Origin: Dacryopinax spathularia
Lineage: Eukaryota > Basidiomycota > Dacrymycetes > Dacrymycetales > Dacrymycetaceae
Direction: 5' to 3'
DNA length: 64,000 bases
NCBI GenBank assembly: GCA_037974965.1
Contig: JBBPFI010000011.1
Coordinates: 744,001-808,000, forward strand
Shown here piece by piece: positions 23,700-35,179 of this stretch. Every line of letters starts with the position of its first letter. Positions within the stretch are counted from its first letter, which is position 1. The notes beneath the pieces were generated by a model. It was not told the origin of the DNA and did no database searches. It was given only the letters and a program-made list of their open reading frames with translations. Made by a program: the position numbers and the translations under genes.

Positions 23700-26050
23700 G
23701 TTACAGGGTCACCTTCACATGCGCGTACAGTACACCATCAAACTGCTCAGCGACGTCAGCGGCTTACTCGTAGTGCTCATACTTCAGCTGCCACATAGAA
23801 GGCCGGTTCTGGCACGTACGAATCACATGGACAACATGCTCGAGGCAAAACTGGCCCATGAGAATGATCTTGAGCGCTCTGCTGAGGATGCCTGAGCTCC
23901 GTTGGCGGTAAGACTCCCTCCGTCGGTGTTAGTGCTCAGGGAGGTCTGCAGGCTTTGATGAACCTCATCAACCTGTAGTCGTTCCAGGCCAAGAGCCACC
24001 TTACGCCCAGGAGTTGCTAGCCGCCTAATCCACAAGAGTACTCTCTTCCAGGTAGGGCGCCAGTGATTGGGCAAAAGAAAGCTTCGGCGTTAGATACTTC
24101 GGCGTTAAATACGTCGGCGTTGAGGTGTTGAGCGGGGCGCAACCTCTTCACCCATCCTCTTGACATACAAACATTACTTCCTCAGCGAGCTTGTGAATCG
24201 ATGAGAGACCAGCTGAAGGTCGAGTTGTTGTTCCTCGCTTGCTCGCATGAGAAAAGCTATTGGCTTTGATGAAGCTTGAACCTTTGGCGTTAGTTCCATC
24301 CGAACCAGGCCGCATGTCGCTAACTCAGCAAACAGACGGTACATGTTTGCGTTGTTCCAGGGCGATTATTTCACTCTGTTAATTCTCGCTCCCCAGGTGC
24401 AATGACGGCCAATTGGCAGGGCGGCATGGGTTCGGTCCGCGTGGAGTGTTTGATGACAGTCAAGGGAAGATCGGCGTTAACTGACACGTCTTCCGATGAA
24501 AGTCGATGTCAATCTTCAACTGTTATCTCCCACCCATGCTCGCCTTACTTATGCCAGACTTGTTATGTTCAAGCATACGCTGATGCAAGCAAGCTGCTAA
24601 TCACTAGTGTGCCATCCAATGACTTGCCGGACGCCGCAAAAACCAACCTATCGGAGTTGAAGTCACGAGCGATCATTTGGTGTCACTCCCTTTGCGATGC
24701 TCGCAGCCTGTGGGATCACCCGTTCGGCTTATAGCTTTACCGAGATAGGAGAAACTGGTACAGCCTGATGAAGGGGCTGCTGGGGTTGTACTGCCTGGCT
24801 CGACACCGTTAAAAGTCATATCGGCTCTCATGAAGCGTAAGGTTTGGGCGTTAGCTAATCTTTCTGGTCACCGACATAGCGCGCTTGTTCTCATCGCAGA
24901 TTTAGGCCGTTCCATGACAATGGCTCGGGTTGCAGGTTCTCGCTGTTTCAGAAGCTAGGATATGCCTCTTCGAAGACCTTTGCGAAGGGTACCGTTCGAT
25001 GGTTCCAGAGGAGATATCGGAGTTAACGTACCAATGATGTTAGTCCTTCTGGGCGACACCTCATTCTCGCCCAAGTTTTTGTCCCGGATTGTCACGAAGA
25101 AGGGCGTCTGAGTAGAGGAATCACCTCGTTCAATATACCTTGAGCCACCCTGTTGCTGGATAGCGCAAACGAACAAGTCGGCGTTAGTGTGTGATTATCC
25201 CCTTTGGTGTTGGTCTCCAGCCCGGCGCGCCTCCTGTGAGCCCCGTTTTCCGCTCATACTCTAACCTGACAGAGTAGCTTTCAACGGGATCTGAATGGCT
25301 GGTTTGATGGTTTGTTGGTCGGTGAGTCGCAGTGCTCTGCTTGCTAACGGACAGTTCGGCGCTAAGGCGTTCGGCGTTAGTGTTCCCGCACCACACCGCA
25401 CTCCCTTCGTTATGCAGAGTTCATTCAGCTTGCTTGCCTTCGAAACCACATCATATGTAGCTGAAGCAGGGTCGATGTCGTCCAAGCAGTACAGTAGTAA
25501 GGAACTCAGTGGTGCAATTTGATAGAAGCTGCACTACGATGGTCCATTTCGGAAGTGCTCACGCTGGAACTCAGCCCCTCCACGGAAATGCCCTCTGAGA
25601 TCTCACCGGCCTTTTCTTTACATGCAGCTACAAGGGAGCCGAATGATCCGTTCAACCACCCAACAGAAATATCGGCGTTAACGCCTTTGGGGACTGCCGA
25701 TGTTAGACGGAAGTCTCCCCGCATTTGTTGTCCGGATCTCCAGAGCCGACGGACGCCCGTTGAGGAGAGAGCACCCTGTTATGTTCTGGTTGGCGTCTCC
25801 CCTGCTCCTTAACCTGTCGGCTTGACCGTATCACTACGCGGCTCGGTGTTTGTCCTTCAACAGTGTTGGGAGCACCCAGCCCCCGCTTCTGACTTGCGAC
25901 GTTAACTGACTGAGGCCACATGGAAACCACACAATGATGGCCCGATATGGCAATTTGGACTGCCTTGCTCGTCACCACGGAATACTTCGGGGCAAATGAC
26001 GTCTGAAACGTCCGCGCTGGTCTTCCCGCGTGAAACAGCACTTCCTCCAA
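23700..26050. repeat. Satellite block A: ~175-bp repeat with CGGCGTTA boxes
   Basis: Noncoding. Boxes of the type TCGGCGTTA recur at about 24471, 24651, 24821, 25017, 25178, 25356 and 25672, that is every 160-196 bp or twice that. The units align in order with those of blocks B and C. For example 25356-25440 (TCGGCGCTAAGGCGTTCGGC then CACACCGCACTCCCTTCGTT) matches 55985-56070 (TCGGCGCTAAGAAGTTCGGT then CACACACTATACACCCTTCG). The end at 25985-26045 matches 56650-56740. It is bounded by the DDE transposon on the left and by the oxidoreductase pseudogene on the right. Confidence 0.85.
24083..24127 (+). repeat. Three tandem 15-mers of the satellite box
   Basis: TTCGGCGTTAGATAC, TTCGGCGTTAAATAC and GTCGGCGTTGAGGTG follow each other directly. 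This is a local amplification of the box that is otherwise spaced at about 175 bp. Confidence 0.9.
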
Positions 26051-26059
26051 AGCGCATTG

Positions 26060-27020
26060 CGAATGATTATAGTCGAACACCTCCGCTGCACCGATAGAGC
26101 AGAGGTAGCTATGTTGCCCTGAAACCTGCGATCATTTGGAGGCGGGAGAACGGGTGGAGTTCGGATTGCAGCATCGCCGACAGAGGTGGCACCACTCCAA
26201 AGCAGGATTTGCCTAGATCATCAGCAGGTTGCTAAGAGGGAGGGAAAGTAAAGGACGGGATGGGAAGAGAACGTACAAGGGAACCGCTGGTCTTGCTGTG
26301 CAAAGGCTTGGGCACAGCGAGGTGGATGTATGGTGCTTGCTGGGGCGTTGCTGTGACGAGGGAGACCGCAGGGGCCGATTGGTAGCTTACCGACTTCGGT
26401 TTCTTGTGCACCAACTCCGGTTAGATGCGCGTATACCCTGCTCGCTGATCAGTCTTCTCAACTTTCGACTCTATGGGCTGGGACGTACCTTGATAGGCCC
26501 AATTATTTTCATCCCCAAACGCATACCCACCCTTGTCATACCCTGCCACCTTATCCGCCTCCTCTACCCCTTTCCCCACAGCGCCTCTGCCACAGCTACC
26601 ACATCACCGCCAAGATTACTCCCCATGATCTGCCCCGAACACCTCGCCCGATGTGACACGACTGGGTACCGTAAGTGCAATCATCAAGAAATAGTGTCGG
26701 GGTACACTTGACTCTCTTTCACTCGCCCGAACCGCTCAAGTACGCGATTGTACAACGCTCGACAATGCCCGAATTCCACCGAGTAACCGAGTTTGATGAA
26801 TTGCAGGCCTCGTATCATCTCGGACCTCCTGAATTGTGTAGGAGAGACGTTGACAAACTTGCTGGGGAATGCTGCTACGTTCCAATTAACAGATGATGCG
26901 ATGTGTAATAGTGAAATTTCGACGAAGTAAAGCGGGAATGCGGTGGGGAACGTTCGCACAGGTGTGGTGGACAATCCCGCTATCGGAGACAGGATTTGCC
27001 TGCTTGGTTATAAATAGAGA
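26060..27020 (-). pseudogene. Decayed copy of the ToxD-like oxidoreductase and its upstream DNA
   Basis: The minus strand shows VHKKPKSVSYQSAPAVSLVT and APYIHLAVPKPLHSKTSG, matching VYKKPESISYEAAAALSLAA and ALYIHLGVPKPWTGKTGG of the gene at 19.1-20.3 kb. Nucleotides 26065-26120 match 19610-19660 (TAGTCGAACACCTCCGCTGC against TAGTCGAACACTTCTGCCGC). The copy includes equivalents of exons 1-3 and of about 350 bp upstream, but lacks the last exon and is broken by stops and small gaps. Introns are retained, so it arose by DNA duplication and not by retrocopying. It ends where the Helitron begins. Confidence 0.85.
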
Positions 27021-27036
27021 AAACCCTCCGGGCAAA

Positions 27037-27048
27037 CCTGGGACCTTG
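27037..27048 (+). repeat. Left terminal inverted repeat of the Helitron
   Basis: CCTGGGACCTTG, exact inverted match to 48411-48422. Weaker similarity extends outward (CCCTCCGGGCAAA against CCCGATCGGCATT). Confidence 0.65.
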
Positions 27049-27162
27049 ACGGCTCGGTGGCGTTGTCGTTCGCGTGACGGTGTATACATTACGTGATCAT
27101 TCGTAGGAAGCTTAGCTACTTTATACACTATTGTGAAACGTTACGAGGCCGTTATCGGTTGT

Positions 27163-27613
27163 CTACTTACGTTCGGGCTGCTTGCCCTTTCCACGAGCGC
27201 GTTCGTTCTGCTTTTCGCACACGACGAAGCGTTCCACAAGCATACGACGTCTGCGAAAGTCATCAGTGCGTGTTTTGAGTACGTTTCATGCGTACGTACT
27301 GGTCATCGCTGAGTTCGACGACAGGGCGTATCAAGGGCGAGCGAGTTATGGCCGGTGCGGACGGCTAAGTTCGTGTCAGTGTTCGTTCGTGGGTGCAGTC
27401 GTTACTTACCGTAGCAGGACGTGCAGTTGTGTTATCGGTAGTGGTACCCGAGCCGGATGGGGTAGGAGGCGTTTCGGATGCGTTCGGGCGCGTAACGGAA
27501 GTTTCTGGGCCGTTGCTCGTGTGGCTTCGCAACGTCCTGGAACGTTTGGACTGAGTTGCCGGAGGCGTGTCATCTTCGTCACGGGTACGTTTATTGTTCT
27601 TTTTGGGCGGCAT
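27163..27613 (-). CDS. Small basic, probably nuclear protein (Helitron cargo)
   Basis: Not recognised. It starts at ATG 27613 with MPPKKNNKRTRDEDDTPP, a strong nuclear-localisation-type stretch, followed by a Ser/Thr/Pro-rich linker. Two introns (GTAAGT near 27415, GTACGT near 27298) join it to VVELSDDQRRMLVERFVVC and NERARGKGKQPERK, ending at 27163-27165. Immediately upstream a separate, very basic short frame (27854 down to 27619, MADVTRRVMSRVGSEANRSR, one possible intron) stops 5 bp before this ATG. It may be a leader frame of the same transcript or a second small gene. The pair is divergent from the RPA1-like gene at 27890, with 35 bp between starts, so a shared promoter is likely. Confidence 0.55.
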
Positions 27614-27889
27614 GTCGTTTATGACGAGTCTTTCTGTAGGGTGAGTCAGTTTCTAGTAGCATATATCCGTAAATTGTGCTTACCGTGTGCCGTTGAGGAG
27701 GAGGAGGCGATGAAAGGACGATAGCAAACGATGCAAAACGATTATTGAAGGCACGACGCGTTTGCCTCCGTACACGTGCAGCGTACTTTATCGTTCTGGA
27801 ACGATTTGCTTCCGACCCGACGCGACTCATAACGCGTCGCGTCACGTCTGCCATTTTCTTTTATCGACCACGACGTACTACAGTTCAAG

Positions 27890-30124
27890 ATGATGCTCAC
27901 TGACAAAGCCTGTGCCATTCTGGTCGGTGAAGAAGAGGAGTACCCGCGCTTAACCATGCAGTTGTTGTCTGTCGAGCCTACTAGCGTCGACGGAGAGGTG
28001 TTGTACCCCATTCGGTACAGGTACGTTTACGAAACGTAGCTGTATGCGCATACACTTACATCGAACCAGGGCCATTTTGAGTGACGGGAAGTACGCATTC
28101 CCCGTTATGCTCTCCATGTATTTGGAGCCGCAAGTCAAAGCAAACATGTTCAGTCAAAACTGCATCGTTCGTGTACACCAAATCACTCGAGAGATCGTCG
28201 GGGACATTATGTAAGCCGGTGGAGACTCACCTATGCGTCCTTGCTCATGTATATGCGTAGCGTTGTGATCGTTTTGCAGCTGGAAATTCAGCAACGTTAC
28301 GGAGCGGTTATCGGATCGCCGAAGGAGTTGAAGCCAACGAGGGACGGAGTGGAAGAAATGTTCGCCACGGATGAGTCGTTCAAGGCAACCGTGCTGGACG
28401 AAGGAGATTACCCGCTCATGAAAGTCAACCAGCTCACGCCCCTTAAAGACAGGTACGATGTGTACGTTCCCATAACGTTCCACTCACATGTTACTAGGTG
28501 GACCGTGATCGTTTGTGTACATCGCAACACGGGTATCATGGTCACCGCCACGAAGAAGACCGTCATCAACTTTACGTTACTGGACGAAACGGTACGTTTC
28601 ACGCTTCGTGTACGAAACGAGGTTGACACTGCCCAGGGTACTATCAGTGCGGTCGCGTTCGGAGCCGGACCAGCCGGAAGATGCGCGTGGTTGGAGGCGG
28701 GAAAAGTAAGACGGTCACACCGTATCGGTGTTAGGTTCACTGATCGTTCCCAGGTGTACCGTATTTCTCGTGGAACCGTTACGGCTGCCAATCAGTACTA
28801 TCGGGATGGATCTCAGTATCAAATCAAGTTCGGGATGGAGACCGTTTTTGCCGAGGTTTGTGACCACTTTGGGATGCGAAAGGATATGCTGAAATCGTTC
28901 AGGTCGAGGACGACGGAACGATCCCTAATCCAACGAGGGAGTTCGTCACCATTGATCAGCTACCTCTTAAGTTGAATACGATTCAAAGTACGTGCGGTTA
29001 CGTTTGGATGGCTATGTTATTTATGTTTTTGCAGATGTCATCGGCGTCATTATATCGGTTGGATCTTCGTTCCAAGTCACGAAGAACAAAGCTCGTCGTG
29101 TTCTGTCCGGACCCAGCACATTCACGCCAGCGTCCCAAATGCATGAAGTCCAAGTGAAGAAGGCGTTGTTGGAATTGCAAATCGTCGACCAAACCGAGTG
29201 TGGTTGCAGGGTTGCGTTCTGGGACAAGGTCGCGACGGGTTTCGATCAGTCGGTCGGGTCGGTTATCGTGTTGCGTAACATCAAGATCTGCGATTTCGGC
29301 GGGATCAGCCTCAACACGCAACCGGACACGAGCATTTCGTATGACGAGGACATTCCGGAAGTGAACGTTTTGCGTGCCTGGTACGTTTGCTGTTCGTTTT
29401 AACGCAAGGGTGTCGAGCTGATTACCCTGTAGGTTCGAAGAGCATGGACGTGACACAACGTTCCAAATGCTGTCCGGAGCGCATTTCGGAGCTTCTTCAG
29501 CGACTCAATTGACCAACACCGTTTTGAAAGCTGGCCCGATGACGCTGTCGGACGCAGCGCAACTCATGCCCGCAGACGCGTCGGGTCACTTGTTCGAAAC
29601 GGTTGTGACATTGAAAGACCTGGACAAGGAATCGTTGGCGTATAACGGCTGTCCCGAGGCGGGATGTAACGGAGGGGTGAGCCGTAATCAAACGGACCCA
29701 AACGCTGCCCAATGTTCGACTTGTCGCAAGGTGTTTACGGACTTCCAACACCGGTGCGTGACTGACATTGTTTCGTGGTTGTATGATATTTACGCTGTCG
29801 AAGGTATTGCTTGAAAGTGTTATTGACTGACGGCACGAAGGAACTGTGGTGTACCATATTCGATCCGGTTGCGGAACGTATGGTTGGCGTTTCAGTCAAG
29901 GTACTGGAAGGTTTTCGGTTCGTGGGCAGTACGCGTTTTGAAGGCGCGTTGAAAGCTCTTAAACGCAAGTGGAAGATGACACTGTGTGCGAAACTGGTTC
30001 GTGATCGTCCATACGTGTGGAAACGTACCTGATTGTTTTTTTTCAGGGGAGAGCCGGTAAAATGTACACCGTGGTCAAAGCCGAACCTGTGCCGGAAACG
30101 GCGACACCAAGTGAAGAGGACTAG
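27890..30124 (+). CDS. RPA1-like single-strand DNA-binding protein A (Helitron-encoded)
   Basis: Relative of the large subunit of replication protein A, expected to bind the single-stranded transposition intermediate. Nine or so short introns, most starting GTACGT. Domain order follows RPA1: an N-terminal OB fold (LTMQLLSVEPTSVDGEVLYP then RYRAILSDGKYAFPVMLS), a linker, and DBD-A (LMKVNQLTPLKDRWTVIVCV ... FTLLDETGTISAVAFG, VYRISRGTVTAANQYYRDGS). DBD-B follows with ALLELQIVDQTECGCRVAFW and VGSVIVLRNIKICDFGGISL. DBD-C carries a zinc ribbon, CPEAGCNGG...QCSTCRK, then RYCLKVLLTDGTKELWCTIF. The chosen last splice gives an acidic tail ending KAEPVPETATPSEED at 30124; without it the frame would stop at 30032. 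The 27893 ATG is an equally good start. Complete-looking, with no obvious break. Confidence 0.88.
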
Positions 30125-30397
30125 GAGTGACAGGGGATACGATTCCGAAGAGTGTGCCGTGAAATGGACTGACCACTTGACATTAACGATTATGGACACC
30201 TGTATGCATACATACCGCACCGACCAAACAATGACGATACATCTTCCTTTGCCAATACGTGCTGATGATGGAATACGCGGACGTGGCCGCTTAACGCGAG
30301 ACGCATACGAATCGAAGTCGTAAATTGAACGCGTTCATTGAACAACCGATCATACTATTTCAATGGACGCGGACGATACAGAAGGCGTTTCATAATG

Positions 30398-32162
30398 TTA
30401 CATGCGATAGATGCGAATCACCGAGCAGACGCGTAAGTGTGCCTACATAACTACGTCACGAAGACCGTTTTGAGGGACGTGAAGGGAAACGTACCTGTAC
30501 GTGCACGCGAAAGGATACACGGTACGTGTGATGCAGTAGGCTTTGGAGTAAGTTGACGTAAGCCGCGTTGTTCGTGCGGCGAAGATTGTCCATGTCCATA
30601 GGTGTTTCATCCCCGAATAGGGAGCGACCGGCTTCGTCATATATGCGAAAGCGAACGGTTTGAGGAACGTGTTGGAAACGAGCCGTGATATTGAACCTGC
30701 AGCGATCAGTTCGGAACGTGAAATGTAACGTGAATGCTCACCGGCGAGTATGGAAGTCGTAGTCGTGATTGCAACGTCTGCAATACCATTTGCCGTTGAC
30801 TGTGTGGTTGACGAGCGTACGGCAGTGGTGGACAGGGCATCCAGCATACGTTATGTTGCCTTGGCCGATGTCGACCAAGACGGCATCGAACTTAGCAACG
30901 CGCCAATTCGCGAGGTTGACGATCTGTTGCGGAGACGTCCATTCTATGAAACGGTCGGGATCGTATACCGGTGAACGATACGGTATGATAACGTCGTCGT
31001 ATAACTATCGCAGTGAGTCGACCATCGCACGTGGTAGACAACGCTTACCAAAGTGAACCGAGTGTGATCGTACATGCGAACCTGCAAGTCACGGCCGGCC
31101 GCGAATTCGGGCAGAACAGTATCCACTCGTATTCCAGTGATACGATATATCTGTACCATACGTTACGTTACGTGGTTTTCAGCGTGAATGGGACGTACGC
31201 AGTTGAGCGGCATGATACGGAGCTGTCTACGAATTTCGCGATCCCATGTCACACCACTGATGGTACCCTTCATGTCTTGTTAGCTGGGTACATGGACCAA
31301 AGTGGTGCGTACCGTATCGTCTAACCATACGCACGCGGTATGAGCAGTGTACGCGTTCCTATCCGTCAAACGTGCCACGAACGTGACGCTATCGTTCGTC
31401 AGCCGTGAGACGTAAACGTTGGACGAGTTCAGGCATACCTTGTCATCCCGCGCACCATATCTGCGATCCGTACAGATACAAAAACGTTCGCATTGAAACC
31501 GAGGAAAGCGTTGTTGGCCACGGCCGGAACGTACGTGACCACGTTGGGCTGTACCGATGCCTGCAACGGTTGTTGAATGGGAACGGCTGGAGCGGGAAGA
31601 GGCCCGGCCGGTGCGGGCGGAGGCCCGGCCGGAACGTGGTGCGCAGGCACGTTCAGGACGTTAGCAGGGGCGGCCTGCTGTTGCACACGGGGGTCGAGAA
31701 GCACGGGACTGCCGATGCGAAAAGGATGGCTACGTGCATGGAATTCGGCGTCGATTAATATGACCACTCTAATCGAAAGTCAGCGAAAGCGGACCGTGAA
31801 CGAACTGGTCACGTACCTATAATTGTACCTCAATTGCAGCTCCGTACGATGGACGCGTAGCAAATCGAATAGTTGCCATTCTTCAGTGGCAACATGTTGA
31901 CTGAGGTCGACGGTCAGGATAGTCCGTACGGTGTGCGTGCCGTCGCTGAGCGTCAACCTGTTTCCGGACGTTAGTCCCCGTGATCGTTTGCTCGGTAACG
32001 TTAGCAGACGTACCTGTACAACGGCGCTTCGTATTGATTTGCAGTGACATTGGCGGAGTCGATGGCAAGTATTTGAACGACGGCGTTTGCATTTTGTGTG
32101 CTGCTGTCGTACAACAAATGAGCCGTTCCAATATCGCAAGGGTTGTTGGGCATGTCAGCCAT
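30398..32162 (-). CDS. RPA1-like single-strand DNA-binding protein B (Helitron-encoded, diverged)
   Basis: A second, unlike RPA1 paralogue, convergent with protein A (stops 273 bp apart). It starts at ATG 32162 (MADMPNNPCDIGTAHLLYDS). The N-terminal OB fold is clear across two introns: YRLTLSDGTHTVRTILTVDL, then LLRVHRTELQLRYNYRVVIL. A Pro/Ala linker with the repeat PAGPPPAPAGPLPAPA follows, then a shortened middle with GTISGVTWDREI and IYRITGIRVDTVLPEF. The C-terminal DBD-C equivalent has a zinc ribbon (CPVHHC...WYCRRC) and FNITARFQHVPQTVRFRIYD, and ends VQAHLRVCSVIRIYRM at 30398 after a last intron. The exon joins in the middle (31.1-31.4 kb) are uncertain. The middle is shorter than in RPA1, so one OB fold may be missing. 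Confidence 0.75.
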
Positions 32163-32380
32163 GACGGTCTCGGGAAAGGGGTCGATCGACGCCTCCTAAA
32201 CGATTGCAAACGAACCTGAACGTTTTGTTTGCATCCGTATTACTTCCGCTTTACATCGTAATCGTCCACGTGGCGTATAGTGGGACACATGAGGGCTATG
32301 TATGCTATCATGTTCAGTACGAGCTGGGGTCGACGTGATTCGTCATGCAAGTCGGTTGGGGTCAGAAACGGGTCGGTAAA

Positions 32381-33853
32381 TCATCGGATGTTACCTTGAA
32401 TCGTTTCTAGTTGGCGGAACGCGCTCAGGACACGAACCCATACGTCCTGGAACGGTTGAACGTCTTCCGTATATGAACGTTAATAAACGGTTGCTTACTA
32501 ACGTTGAGCCTTGAGTCGGATCCAGACATAGCTTGGACACGGATGTAGTGGAATGACCGACCAACACGAGAAAGCGTACCGCGAACTGGTCGTCATAGCC
32601 GTTGGCCGGATCGGGGGGTTCGAAACGTAAGCTGTGAAGGCTATGAAGGCGGTTGAACTGGTTCCCGACCGCACACAGTGCATCGCGTTGCCAGACGTTA
32701 TAAGATGCCATTCCCCATCTGAGGTGCCGTAACGTGTTGCGCTCGGTCAGGGAGGACAACAACGTGAGATCTGCGCCGGAGACGTGACAGTATCGCAAAT
32801 GTCGAAATGCCGTAGTGTGAAGTCGTTTGCCGTACGGCAAATGACCCCGTTCCAATTGAAGATACCGGATTTCATGGCGTGTACCGAACATACAAAACAT
32901 ATCCCAGTCGCCGGCGAGGATGGAAATGCCTATGAGAGCGAGCGAATGCAGTTGCGGCCAAGACGCGGTCCATATACGAGAGAAGTCGTTGTATATGGAC
33001 ACTACTTTGTGCACGTCCATGCGTAGATGTTGCAAGCGCGAACATCGTTCCTTTAACAATCGCTCCAGAGCCACGGCGACGGGCCGAAACGCATAGAAGC
33101 CGGCGTGACCTGTATCGTGATTAGCAGCGTAGAAGAAAACGCTTTCATTATGGTTCGAACATGCCTTCGCCGATCCAAGAGAAACCGATTATGTCCACGA
33201 GCGCGTCGATCGGCTACAAACGCGGATCGTCAGGTGTTATGGACGAGTGAGTAATGTGTACGTACCGCGACGCAATCCTCCCACATTCGAAGTTCGGTGC
33301 GATCGTCGTGCAAGAAAGTGTCCGAGTACAGCTTGACGTGCACGTATCGCAACGTACGGGTAACGTTCACGAAAAATTCCGTAAACCGAGCGAATTGCAA
33401 AACGGTTACATGGACGTGGATACGTTCCAGGGCGGTAAAATGCGATGAGCTCGACTTGATATCTTTCCAAGGAATGCCAAGTTCTCCACGAAACCGACCG
33501 AAACGTTTTTGTAACGACAAGGGATGGATATGGACATGGGCGGTGGGTGGTCGTGGATGTTCGAACAAACCACTCGTGACCCATAGCCTGTGACAGGCCG
33601 CACCGGCGCCCGGAACCGATCCGAAACGTTGCCAAGCCAAGCAATCTTGCAGCGATAACACTACTCGACGAAATGGCAAATGCCATTGCGCGATGTGTTT
33701 GTAGAACGAAGAGGATGATAACGCGAGCGCAAGCAAATCAACCGGGGCCGAAATAAAGCCAAACACAAGATGCCACACCTCTACCGGTAAAGAGTTCAGC
33801 GACATGCCGACTGCGCGTGGAAACGGATAGGAGGACGTACCGAAACGCAACAT
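32381..33853 (-). CDS. F-box protein with leucine-rich body (Helitron cargo)
   Basis: Probable SCF ubiquitin-ligase receptor. Near the start, NSLPVEVWHLVFGFISAPVD then LLALALSSSSFYKHIAQWHL is a clear F-box. The downstream part has spaced hydrophobic repeats such as LQHLRMDVHKVVSIY, LHSLALIGISILAGDW, FRHLRYCHVSGADLTLL and LRHLRWGMASYNVW, in the manner of degenerate LRRs. Start is either ATG 33853 or ATG 33806 (MSLNSLPVEVW); the second puts the F-box at the very N-terminus as usual. At least one intron lies near 33070-33240 (GTACGTACAC donor), and a short last exon ends about 32381 (DVWVRVLSAFRQLETIQ). The target protein cannot be told from sequence. Confidence 0.75.
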
Positions 33854-34229
33854 GGACGGTTTTATACGGCTTCATGACCAATTGAGTTGGGGGAGCGAGC
33901 TGTAGGCGGACCGGTGGACAGGGGACTTGGTTAGCATAGACACTGAATCCGTACCACCCGGAAAAACGATGTAATTAGCCATGGTACGTTTCGAGACTAA
34001 TGGGGAAACACGCGCACGGAAGGTACCAGTCATGCGGACACGCGAGCAAATTGATTCGAGACGTTGCGGTGCCACGGATGCATTCGCGGTCTGCTTCCGT
34101 AACGTTTATTATGGAGAGGACGCGTCGCGCCGCGTCGTTTGTTTGTAACGACAACGAAGGACGGTATTCGTTGTTGTATTCGACAAGGATCATTACACTC
34201 GTCGTCACCAATTTGCTTCTACGATTGTC

Positions 34230-34712
34230 ATGGCCATGTACACGCAATTCGCCTATCCCGACTTGGTTGGCGCCATGTCAGGAAAAGGTACGTGGGTGAC
34301 GGTTCGCAAATGTATGCGCTAACTGAAACGGGGTTCGTTTTGATTCCACAGACTATACGGAAGATGCCATGCACCGTGTGTTGTTATACGCTTCCGCTAT
34401 CGACTGGATGACCGGTTCAACCCGCAACGAGGTAGCGATCCAACCAGTCCATCCGGTGTTATCTCGTGCGTTATCGACTGTTTGGTACCGTGCAACCTAA
34501 ACGTCTAAACAGGCCAAGCGCCGAACGAGGCCGGAACCGTGGTCAGTTTGCATGCCGGAAAAGACGATCCGATGGAGGACTTGATGTTCTGGGACGACTA
34601 CTTCGAGTCGACGAATCGCCAGGTGGGCCAGTTGGAGAACATGTCCTTTCACAGGGAGCATGTGGAGATGTTGGTGGCGGCGTTCCTGTTGCATGAACTG
34701 CCCCGTGTCTGA
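34230..34712 (+). CDS. Small acidic helical protein, unrecognised (Helitron cargo)
   Basis: Starts MAMYTQFAYPDLVGAMSGK; an intron (GTACGTGGG near 34287) leads to DYTEDAMHRVLLYASAIDWM. A second intron or a longer exon ends in the stretch MEDLMFWDDYFESTNRQVGQ then LENMSFHREHVEMLVAAFLL, closing HELPRV at 34712. The last exon is read in the only frame that is acidic and protein-like; the phase of the middle join is not settled. No family recognised. Confidence 0.5.
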
Positions 34713-34840
34713 AATGTTACGGTCCGAACTGTACGTTGTATGTAGATCATGTGGGGTATAAACGTTCCAGACACATATCGCAATCGCACATGATCGTTAT
34801 TACCATCCGGACTGGTCATGGACGAGGACATGTCACTGTG

Positions 34841-35113
34841 TTACACTGCAAGATCGGAATCGCTATCGCCTTGTACGGTATGGTCTTCGCCTCGTTCCAC
34901 GTATTCCGTATCGTCTAAGAGACAAATGGACTTCAGACCGAAAGAAGCGCGCCATTTGGCGTCGGCAGGTGTAGCCGGTGAGCGCGCTGCACGTTTCCCG
35001 GACCTGCCCGGGCTCAAGTACGAATCCATAGTACGATCACGATACCGGCTCAAGTAGGCCTCCACAAGTACCAAATCTCCTCGCTTGAGGTTCTCCGGGG
35101 CGATTGTAGTCAT
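34841..35113 (-). CDS. Small OB-like protein, unrecognised (Helitron cargo)
   Basis: Single exon, 90 residues, ATG at 35113. MTTIAPENLKRGDLVLVEAY then LSRYRDRT, and further on KWRASFGLKSICLLDDTEYV, ending in an acidic tail. The pattern GDxVxVEAxLxRY ... W/FxLxxIxLL is a compact beta design and resembles REGDFVDVAFTMEVVHLRNK in the neighbouring gene at 37063. I infer a shared small OB-type fold; function unknown. Confidence 0.65.
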   Translation of the reverse strand: MTTIAPENLKRGDLVLVEAYLSRYRDRTMDSYLSPGRSGKRAARSPATPADAKWRASFGLKSICLLDDTEYVERGEDHTVQGDSDSDLAV

Positions 35114-35179
35114 CTTCGCTTTAGATTGTAGGAGAATCTTAGCATCGTATACGGCCGTGAACGGTTCGTTCTGGAATAC

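Noticed and set aside
30443-30847. 134-residue minus frame beginning MLDALSTTAVRSS
   Set aside because: It is an alternate frame across two exons of the second RPA1-like gene, whose zinc ribbon lies in another frame of the same DNA.
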